5,600 nt of DNA from an uncultured Oscillospiraceae bacterium (GTDB taxonomy: Bacteria > Bacillota > Clostridia > Oscillospirales > Oscillospiraceae), in contig CAAENU010000124.1 of assembly GCA_900757415.1 (NCBI GenBank), positions 1-5,600 of the forward strand, in the 5' to 3' direction. Below the pieces are notes generated by a model. It was not told the DNA's origin and searched no databases. It saw nothing but the letters and a program-made list of their open reading frames with translations. Each line of letters begins with the position of its first letter. Within the stretch, counting starts at the first letter, position 1. A program made the position numbers and the translations under genes. This document shows, piece after piece, positions 1 to 4,756 of this stretch.

Positions 1-242
1 CCCTTTGCTTCAAGCATCTGCACCACATAATCGTACTTCGGGATGGGCAGCGCACCGGCCTCGCGCTGCTTCTCCGCCGCCTTGACCAGAACGGTGACAA
101 TGCCGTACAGGCGCTTGTCTTTCAGCCAAGGGATGCCGGTCTTGATCAGCCACGGAACGGCCACGCCGGTGAAGAACAGGCCGAGGATGGCAAAAATGGC
201 CTCAATGACAATGTTGATGATGTCGGGAATGATCTGTGTCAT
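1..242 (-). CDS. Phage holin, LLH-family-like (3' end beyond the window)
   Basis: The gene starts at an ATG (242-240) and stays open to the left edge, giving 80 complete codons with no stop, so it is a partial gene missing its C-terminus. An AAGGAGG ribosome binding site (257-251) lies 8 bases before the ATG and overlaps the endolysin stop codon, so the two genes are coupled. The protein opens MTQIIPDIINIVIEAIF and has one long hydrophobic segment at about residues 4-34. A basic, amphipathic region follows (KDKRLYGIVTVLVKAAEKQ), then a stretch ending YVVQMLEAKG. One N-terminal membrane helix with a cytoplasmic helical tail of the 'AAEK...YV...L..KG' type resembles the LLH holin family. Such proteins form the membrane lesion that lets endolysin reach peptidoglycan. 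The position directly after an endolysin supports this. The family name comes from recalled pattern similarity; the membrane-protein character is seen directly. Confidence 0.72.
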   Translation of the reverse strand, partial: MTQIIPDIINIVIEAIFAILGLFFTGVAVPWLIKTGIPWLKDKRLYGIVTVLVKAAEKQREAGALPIPKYDYVVQMLEAK

Positions 243-255
243 GGTGTGTACCTCC

Positions 256-1764
256 TTACACTTTCGTCAGATATTTCTTGTCCACGTTTCCTGTGATTGC
301 GCCGCTTTTCAGCGTGGAAACTGAAATGCGGTCGCCGCTGATTGCCCGGACATACAGCTTTGCGCTGTACACCCACGAGGAGAATTTGCGCGTGGTGCCG
401 TAGACTGTGGCGGCCTTGTCCATCGTCACCTGATCGCCCACGGCCAGCGCCGCCGCTTCGGTCTTGATGTCCGCCGCGTCCACCCAGCCGTACACGGTGC
501 TTCCGCCGCCGCTCACGGCGACAAGGTGATACGGATGCCTGCTCACAAGCGGCTGGTACACCTGCGTCACCTTGGCCTTGCCCGGCTTGCACGGTTTGCC
601 CACGGTGCTGTTTGCGCTGGTGTAGTGCCTCTCGCCGGTGAATGTCACGATGTCGCCCTCCTTGCACCCGCCGCCCTTGGCCGGTGCAGCGTCCGCCGCA
701 GTCCCGCCGCCGGTCGCCTCCTTTCCGCCGTACTTCGGTACGCCGTAGCCGCGAATGTACCGTCCGTTCACGGAAATGGTGCGGCGCTTCACGCTGTCGG
801 AGTAGTTGCCCTCAATGACGGTGATGCTTGTCCCGCTGACCTTTTCCACGATGCCAACATGATCGGCGCTGCCGGTGCAGTCTCCCACGCCGCTGTCCTG
901 CCAGTCGTAGAAAATATAGTCGCCGGGCTTCGGCACATAAGCGTCGCCCTCCTGCCAGCTCCCCAGCTTCTTGAACAGCTCGATGTGCTTTCCGCAGCCG
1001 CACTCCGTCGGGATGATGTCGGTCATTCCCGCCGCGATAGCGACGGCGCTTGCGAACGTGCTGCACCATGCGTCCGTGTACTTCACGACGTAGCCACGGG
1101 CCAGCGGCCTGTGACTGTTGTACAGGTCGATGATCTTCCTGTGGCTCCCGTCGCTCTCTTTGCATCCGATGTAGCTCTGGGCGATGCTCACGATTTTCTG
1201 CCGCTGTTCCTGTTCCGTCATAGGCTTTCCTCCGCTTCCTGCGGCGCTCCCTGCCGCATACTTGTCGTAATACTTCTGGCCGAACGCAGCCCGTCTTGCC
1301 TGCACCGCCTCGCTCTGATCTGCCGGGCGCTCAAATTTCAGCAGCACCGTGTCCGATGCTGCCCGGACGCTTCCAGCCGTTTTCAGCACGGCCAGCACCG
1401 CCTTATAGTCCTCCCGCAGCTCTTTCATCAGGAAATCAAGCTGCATTTCCAGATCGCCGATGCTCTTTCGGCAGCACTGGGCATAGTCCAGCAGCTCTGC
1501 CTTGCGGGAGCAGTACGTCCATTGGGCGAGGCCGTAGCCCGCCTTATCCGTTGCGAAGAACTGATACTTGCCGCTGTCCACCGCCGCCGTATAGCTTGCG
1601 TCGGTCATGCCAAGTCTTTTTTCGTATAGGTTCTCCACGTTGTTCGGGATAAGGCCGCTCTCCGCATACAGGTTTCCAATCAGACCGGCGGTGCCGAAGT
1701 CGTTCAGCCCCGCGCCTTTCAGATAATTCCAGATTTTCTCCTCGTTATTTTTTCCTGCCAGCAT
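256..1764 (-). CDS. Two-catalytic-domain phage endolysin (lysozyme + CHAP + SH3-like repeats)
   Basis: A 502-residue modular peptidoglycan hydrolase that would degrade the host wall at lysis. Residues about 8-170 look like a phage tail-type lysozyme domain: GNLYAESGL places a probable catalytic Glu at E35, followed by YGLAQW at 77-82. A Gly/Ala/Ser linker (171-180) leads to a CHAP amidase/endopeptidase domain at about 185-345. Its likely catalytic Cys is C234 (DAWCSTFAS), its His is H302 (ADHVGIVEKV), and its acidic/polar partner is in VIEGNYS (E318/N320). After a Gly/Ala-rich linker, two C-terminal units (about 368-433 and 441-502) begin EGDIVTFTG and VGDQVTMDK and look like SH3-type wall-binding repeats, also seen in clostridial phage lysins. 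GGAGG (1777-1773) sits 8 bases before the ATG. There is no signal peptide, so export would depend on a holin. A virion-associated hydrolase is less likely, since the gene sits among membrane proteins. Confidence 0.9.
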   Translation of the reverse strand: MLAGKNNEEKIWNYLKGAGLNDFGTAGLIGNLYAESGLIPNNVENLYEKRLGMTDASYTAAVDSGKYQFFATDKAGYGLAQWTYCSRKAELLDYAQCCRKSIGDLEMQLDFLMKELREDYKAVLAVLKTAGSVRAASDTVLLKFERPADQSEAVQARRAAFGQKYYDKYAAGSAAGSGGKPMTEQEQRQKIVSIAQSYIGCKESDGSHRKIIDLYNSHRPLARGYVVKYTDAWCSTFASAVAIAAGMTDIIPTECGCGKHIELFKKLGSWQEGDAYVPKPGDYIFYDWQDSGVGDCTGSADHVGIVEKVSGTSITVIEGNYSDSVKRRTISVNGRYIRGYGVPKYGGKEATGGGTAADAAPAKGGGCKEGDIVTFTGERHYTSANSTVGKPCKPGKAKVTQVYQPLVSRHPYHLVAVSGGGSTVYGWVDAADIKTEAAALAVGDQVTMDKAATVYGTTRKFSSWVYSAKLYVRAISGDRISVSTLKSGAITGNVDKKYLTKV

Positions 1765-1777
1765 GATCTATCCCTCC

Positions 1778-2092
1778 TCACGGTTCCTCTGTCTGCTGTG
1801 CAATCCGTTCCGCCTCCTCCTTTTCCCGTCTCATGTCCGCAAGCTGCCACCGCCTTTCCTGCTTCTTCTCCTTGGTGGTCTTTATCCATCCGAGGATGCC
1901 GCACTCGCCGCCCAGCGTGGCAAACACACAGGTGATCAGCGTATCCGGCACGGAGCCGTACACGGTAAACAGCACGATCATGGCAATCGTAAATACCGTC
2001 AGACACAAAAAGACGATCAGCAGAATAAAGTCCATGGTTCCCATGCGCTTCTTCCGGCCTTTCGTCTTTGCCTGCGTTCGCTTTCCCGCCAT
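1778..2092 (-). CDS. Small two-helix membrane protein, lysis-cassette (possible holin/antiholin)
   Basis: A 104-residue protein with a strongly basic N-terminus (Lys/Arg-rich, residues 1-17), a hydrophobic helix at about 22-45 and a second at about 51-70. A long charged tail rich in Lys, Arg, Glu and Gln (71-104) is predicted helical. The ATG (2092-2090) lies 1 base past the upstream gene's stop, with AAGGAGG (2105-2099) 6 bases before it. The stop is 13 bases before the endolysin start. The size, two membrane spans, charged tail and position just before an endolysin fit a holin-like protein, but I do not recognise a named family. In-frame Met codons at residues 1, 17 and 20 before the first helix could allow alternative starts. 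Whether it is the holin, an antiholin or another small membrane protein cannot be told from sequence alone. Confidence 0.82.
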   Translation of the reverse strand: MAGKRTQAKTKGRKKRMGTMDFILLIVFLCLTVFTIAMIVLFTVYGSVPDTLITCVFATLGGECGILGWIKTTKEKKQERRWQLADMRREKEEAERIAQQTEEP

Positions 2093-2093
2093 G

Positions 2094-2378
2094 TCAGTCC
2101 TCCTTGATGTGCGGGTGCGCGCTTTTATTCAGGTGCTTATCCAGTTTGTCCAGCGCATCCTTGCACGGCCCGTTGCACCCCTGCTCCACAAGCCCCTGCA
2201 ACGCACCACGCAGGCCATAGCAGATAAGCGTCTGCTCCTCCTGAATGGCGTTGATGAACTCGCTCTGCTTTTTGTTGCTCTCAATGACCTTGTACACGGA
2301 AACAATGGCGGCGACCAGCGCTCCGATTGCTCCCAAAAGGCTGGCCGCCTTAATGATGGTGTCCGCGTCGATGTACAT
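2094..2378 (-). CDS. Small single-span phage membrane protein, function unknown
   Basis: A 94-residue protein with one clear membrane helix at about residues 7-29 (AASLLGAIGALVAAIVSVYK). A polar, probably helical segment follows (30-52), then a C-terminal part containing the two cysteines of GCNGPCKDAL (C68, C72) and a Lys/His-rich end. The ATG (2378-2376) is preceded by AGGAGG (2392-2387) at 8 bases, leaving no doubt about the start. It begins 18 bases after the preceding stop, and the next gene starts immediately after its own. By location it belongs to the lysis cassette and could be a holin-class or lysis-accessory protein. I cannot assign it to a specific family. The CxxxC pair is too little to infer metal binding. 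Confidence 0.82.
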   Translation of the reverse strand: MYIDADTIIKAASLLGAIGALVAAIVSVYKVIESNKKQSEFINAIQEEQTLICYGLRGALQGLVEQGCNGPCKDALDKLDKHLNKSAHPHIKED

Positions 2379-2396
2379 TTTCCTGTCCTCCTGCTT

Positions 2397-2579
2397 TCAC
2401 TCCGGCCATTCGTCCCCGCCGATGGCCCTGCGGTATGCCTCGTCGGCCTCCGCGATCTCGTCTCTCCCGGTCACGGTGTCGCCCAGCTCCGCAAGGCGTG
2501 TCGCCAGCACCCGGACGGTACGCGCCTGCATTTCCACAAGCACCTCCAGTTCTGCGATGATCTGCAAATGACTGCTCAC
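2397..2579 (-). CDS. Small acidic helical phage protein, function unknown
   Basis: Sixty residues when started at GTG (2579-2577), which overlaps the upstream gene's TGA in a GTGA arrangement typical of translational coupling. GGAGG lies 7 bases before this GTG. The longer in-frame reading from an ATG at 2645 would run 66 bases inside the upstream gene and has a less convincing site, so I prefer the GTG. The protein is almost wholly predicted helix: a hydrophobic N-terminal amphipathic run (LQIIAELEVLVEMQ, residues 5-18), a mixed middle (ARTVRVLATRLAELGD), and an acidic tail ending GGDEWPE. It is too short and too acidic to be a DGR Avd protein, which is larger, basic and barrel-forming. It may be a small tail or assembly-associated protein; no function is claimed. 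Confidence 0.72.
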   Translation of the reverse strand: MSSHLQIIAELEVLVEMQARTVRVLATRLAELGDTVTGRDEIAEADEAYRRAIGGDEWPE

Positions 2580-3220
2580 GCCGTCGCCTCCGTCCAGCCG
2601 TATACCCCCGGTTCCCACACATTGGCATCCGCCGTTGATGTCCAATGCTTCCCATTGTGGCTCACCTTGTCACCCTTTGCGTAAGCGTCATGCGCCCCCA
2701 CCGGCTTGCTCCATTCCGGCCATTCTTCCGCCGGGTCAGATGCCGCCGACCAAAGCGACACCGCCTTGTCCGGTTCCCATCCCGCCTGTGAGGTGTGCGC
2801 CTGTACGCATTTGTACAGCTTGTTCCCCCAGTTGCGTAGCTGCCCAACCGTGTAAGCAACGCCGGTCTGCCACGTTTCAAACAGGCTCTTGTGCTCCCCC
2901 GCAGTCACAGCGTCGATGCTTCCACTCTCCGCCAGCGTCACAAAGGCGATCTCCGTTGCCTTTCTCGTTTCTTCCATCAACTTTGTCCTTTCCACATACC
3001 TGTAATGCTCGCTGATGGTATAGAAGTCGTACCGCGTCCCGTCCTCGTCCGTGTCGCTGTGATAGTGCCGGTCGATGCGGCAGCGGTCTGTGATGCTGCT
3101 GTCGTCGTACTCCCGCACTGTGGTCAGGTATTCGCCCTCCCGCAGCGCGGGGCCACCCACGATTTTCAGGTTTTCCCGTTCTACGCCGCCGATAACGCTT
3201 GTTCCGTAGACGTATTCCAT
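2576..3220 (-). CDS. Phage tail/fibre-associated protein with two chitin-binding-like (CBM5/12) modules
   Basis: The chosen ATG (3220-3218) has AAAGGAG centred 8 bases upstream and gives 214 residues; longer in-frame readings run deep into the RT gene. The N-terminal ~75 residues (MEYVYGTSVIGG...) are rich in charged and aromatic residues. A helical linker follows (about 76-115). Then come two consecutive aromatic-rich modules, about 117-160 and 167-211. The first has WQTGVAYTVGQ, YKCVQAHTSQ and WEP..AVSLW; the second has YAKGDKVSHNGKHWTS and WEPGVYGW. This 'Y..GD.V...G..Y.C...H.S...WEP....LW' pattern is that of the small carbohydrate-binding family 5/12 fold, which exposes aromatic residues for glycan binding. 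In a phage such modules usually sit on tail-tip or fibre proteins. The start lies inside the RT gene (40-base overlap), so it is probably translated together with the RT. Confidence 0.8.
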   Translation of the reverse strand: MEYVYGTSVIGGVERENLKIVGGPALREGEYLTTVREYDDSSITDRCRIDRHYHSDTDEDGTRYDFYTISEHYRYVERTKLMEETRKATEIAFVTLAESGSIDAVTAGEHKSLFETWQTGVAYTVGQLRNWGNKLYKCVQAHTSQAGWEPDKAVSLWSAASDPAEEWPEWSKPVGAHDAYAKGDKVSHNGKHWTSTADANVWEPGVYGWTEATA

Positions 3221-4284
3221 CTTGCCCGCTCCTTTCTTGCGTGTTCTCTGACCACGCATTTCAATTTCCGCTGCAAGCCCGTCTCCACATAGTTCTGGAA
3301 AAAGTGGACGTGATTGCAGTGCTTCATCTGGCCCAGTCTGGATAAAAGCCCCTGCGCCAACGCTGGCTTGATCGCGTGGTGCCGCCGCATGGTACGGCGG
3401 CAGGCGGAAAGAGAATGTTTCAGGCGCACCATGTTTCGTTTCCGCAGCAGGGTATACCCTCGTCCGAAGCGATACCCCAGCGCCGCCACCGTCCGCTTTG
3501 CCGTCGGATAGAGCTGCCACTTGCCGTTCAGCCGCAGTCCGTGTGCCGCCAGCCATTTCTCGATCAGCTCCCGCAGCCGCCGCAGCTTCCGCTTGTTCCG
3601 CCCGAACAAGGTAAAGTTGTCCATGTACCGCAGGTAGTGGTCGCACAGGCCGCTTTCCCGTATCAGCCGGTCAAGCGGTTGCAGCACCGTGTTGGCAAAC
3701 CATTGGGAAAAGTAAGCGCCGATCAGAATGCCGTGCTTCATCAGCCGCTCGCATACCTCCAGCATCCGCCGGTCTTTCACCAGCCGCCGTAGCCGCTTCA
3801 TCACCGTCTCCGCCGTCAAACTGTCGTAGAAATGGTGGATGTCCAGCTCCTCGGCGTACTTCGTCCCTTTTGGGTCTGTCCGCATCCACTTCTTGATGGC
3901 CCGAACGCCGTAATGGATGCCCCGGTTTCGGATGCTCCCGCAGCAGAAATTGTCCATGCCCCGCATCATGATCGGCTCCAACACCTGAATGACGGCGTGA
4001 TGCACATACTGGTCAGGCCACAGTCTCGGCTCCGATATGTCCCGCCACTTGCCAGCGCTCTTGTCCCAGCGCCGCGCAAGCCTCGGCTCGTTCGCCTCGT
4101 AACCGCCTGTAATGATCTCTCGCAGCTCTTTTACATAGCGGTCAACGTCTGCCTCCACCCGTGCCACCGTCCGGTTTGGCCTGTGGTGCGGATGGAAGCG
4201 GTGTGTCACGTTCACGGCGAAGATCGCCAGCCGCAGGTTTTCTTCCGATACCAGCTTTGGAAATAGGTTGTTTGCTCGTTTCAT
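3181..4284 (-). CDS. Diversity-generating retroelement reverse transcriptase
   Basis: A 367-residue RT that would copy the TR transcript into adenine-mutagenised cDNA for transfer into VR. The RT fingers/palm order is visible: a conserved block EPRLWPDQYVHHAVIQVLEP (85-104) and GIHYG (122-126); motif A ELDIHHFYDSL (146-156, catalytic D148); motif B IGAYFSQWFAN (188-198), which is the DGR-type IGxxxSQ rather than the group II intron QGxxxSP; motif C RYMDNFTLF (219-227, D222); then GLRLNGKWQ (249-257) and AALGYRFGRGYTLL (267-280). The tail is basic, with no maturase or endonuclease domain, as in other DGR RTs. The second Asp of YxDD is Asn (N223). The ATG at 4284 has AAAAGGAGG (4305-4297) with a long 12-base spacer. 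An in-frame ATG at 4455 would add 57 non-RT-like residues and has no good site, so it is rejected. The gene lies just downstream of TR. Confidence 0.95.
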   Translation of the reverse strand: MKRANNLFPKLVSEENLRLAIFAVNVTHRFHPHHRPNRTVARVEADVDRYVKELREIITGGYEANEPRLARRWDKSAGKWRDISEPRLWPDQYVHHAVIQVLEPIMMRGMDNFCCGSIRNRGIHYGVRAIKKWMRTDPKGTKYAEELDIHHFYDSLTAETVMKRLRRLVKDRRMLEVCERLMKHGILIGAYFSQWFANTVLQPLDRLIRESGLCDHYLRYMDNFTLFGRNKRKLRRLRELIEKWLAAHGLRLNGKWQLYPTAKRTVAALGYRFGRGYTLLRKRNMVRLKHSLSACRRTMRRHHAIKPALAQGLLSRLGQMKHCNHVHFFQNYVETGLQRKLKCVVREHARKERARWNTSTEQALSAA

Positions 4285-4459
4285 CAGGAATGTTTTCCTC
4301 CTTTTAGCCTCACGGTCTTTCCATCGCCCCCGCAGGTTGCGGAAGTGTACTAAACCGTGTCCTGATGGCTTATCTGCACCAAGGGGTGCCGAGGATGTCC
4401 GCGCCCCGGCGTGGGTCTTTGCGTTGCCGGGTGTGGAGGTGGGTAGCCAGTCCATAAAA
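4285..4459 (-). ncRNA. TR-RT spacer, probable 3' part of the DGR template RNA
   Basis: This 175-base stretch between TR and the RT start has no credible gene. On the transcribed strand it contains two perfect inverted repeats: GCACC/GGTGC with a 4-base loop (4376-4389) and CCCGGC/GCCGGG with a 15-base loop (4405-4431). In the Bordetella phage DGR, the RNA downstream of TR is structured and needed for cDNA priming; by analogy this spacer would serve that role. The RT ribosome binding site sits at its downstream end (4305-4297). The RNA role and its ends are inferred. Confidence 0.5.
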
Positions 4460-4463
4460 GGAC

Positions 4464-4602
4464 GCGGCAGCCGATGTTCGCGTTCGAGTTGGACGCGCTG
4501 TTGTAGTTCACGTAGAACAGCCCGTGGTTCCCGTTCTGGTTATAGTTACCGCCGAAGTGCAGACACGGGTTGGAAGCATTGAAGTTCCAGTTATCCGCCG
4601 AA
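4464..4602 (-). repeat. DGR template repeat (TR)
   Basis: This 139-base segment aligns without gaps to 4765-4903 (offset exactly 301), with 126 identities and 13 mismatches. On the sense (minus) strand all 13 mismatches are at TR adenines: 9 A->G and 4 A->T. TR holds 35 adenines. Read in the VR frame, it encodes 13 asparagine codons (12 AAC, 1 AAT), the codon type DGR templates use because changes at its first two bases reach many residues while stop codons are avoided. Homology ends at 4602/4903 on the 5' side. On the 3' side a single C/G mismatch at 4463/4764 is followed by three more matching bases (4460-4462). TR lies 175 bases upstream of the RT start. It is a template copied via RNA, not a protein-coding gene, although a frame stays open across it. 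Confidence 0.96.
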
Positions 4603-4645
4603 CCAAGAAGCAAGGCACCGACTGCGTGCGCGGTCATCCCCTGTA

Positions 4646-4672
4646 TTTTCAAGCCGCCTGTGCGGCTGAAAA
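4646..4672. repeat. Inverted repeat 1 in the VR-TR spacer
   Basis: TTTTC (4646-4650) and AGCCGC (4652-4657) pair with GCGGCT (4662-4667) and GAAAA (4668-4672), with one bulged A (4651) and a 4-base loop. This makes an 11-pair stem. Neither strand has the T-run expected of an intrinsic terminator directly after the GC stem. It lies 43 bases from the TR 5' edge, so it could be within the template RNA leader. Confidence 0.7.
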
Positions 4673-4688
4673 CCCGTTAGCCTTTTGC

Positions 4689-4704
4689 GCGGCCTGCGGG
4701 CCGC
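4689..4704. repeat. Inverted repeat 2 in the VR-TR spacer
   Basis: GCGGCC (4689-4694) and GGCCGC (4699-4704) are perfect complements around a TGCG loop (CGCA on the minus strand). The sequence also allows an offset pairing, CCTGC with GCAGG (4693-4707). The all-GC stem would be very stable as RNA or as a DNA cruciform. Confidence 0.65.
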
Positions 4705-4711
4705 AGGATAC

Positions 4712-4737
4712 GCAGAGGGGGATGCGTCCCCCTCTGC
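4712..4737. repeat. Inverted repeat 3 in the VR-TR spacer (strongest)
   Basis: GCAGAGGGGGA (4712-4722) and TCCCCCTCTGC (4727-4737) form a perfect 11-pair stem around the tetraloop TGCG. This is the same loop as the preceding hairpin. It abuts the hairpin at 4738-4756 with no gap. No T-run follows on either strand. It is the most stable palindrome in the window. Confidence 0.8.
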
Positions 4738-4756
4738 ACTCCCCCGTCAGGGGAGT
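4738..4756. repeat. Hairpin immediately 3' of the VR, probable DGR target-site stem-loop
   Basis: ACTCCCC (4738-4744) and GGGGAGT (4750-4756) are perfect complements around a 5-base loop. The variable protein's stop codon (4749-4747) falls in the loop. On the sense strand the stem begins just after the end of VR, separated by a short A-tract. In the Bordetella phage DGR a GC-rich stem-loop just downstream of the initiation-of-mutagenic-homology site enhances retrohoming. Position, stem length and GC content match that role here. Read on the plus strand it is followed by five T and would look like an intrinsic terminator, but no plus-strand gene precedes it. Confidence 0.75.

Noticed and set aside
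526..1629. Long plus-strand open frames opposite the endolysin and other genes (for example 526-1629, 1833-2684, 4524-4883)
   Set aside because: They lie antisense to well-supported genes, show biased low-complexity composition typical of GC-rich shadow frames, and lack ribosome binding sites and recognisable domains.
2397..2645. An 82-residue start at 2645 for the small acidic protein
   Set aside because: The extra residues are an out-of-frame reading of the end of the CBM-like gene. The GTG at 2579 has GGAGG 7 bases upstream and overlaps the upstream stop in a GTGA junction.
3181..4284. Group II intron or retron reverse transcriptase
   Set aside because: There is no maturase/endonuclease domain, no intron-like domain V structure and no msr/msd-like region was seen. 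The IGxxxSQ motif and the adenine-biased TR/VR pair are specific to DGRs.
4285..4455. A 57-residue N-terminal extension of the RT from an ATG at 4455
   Set aside because: The extension resembles no RT sequence, begins beside TR, lacks a good ribosome binding site and lies in the presumed template RNA spacer. The ATG at 4284 follows AAAAGGAGG.
4350..4652. An open 100-codon minus-strand frame that runs through TR and encodes a lectin-like peptide
   Set aside because: It has no convincing ribosome binding site, and its lectin-like part is exactly the TR copy of the VR. The rest is low-complexity Pro/His-rich translation. It is the template region read as protein, not a gene.
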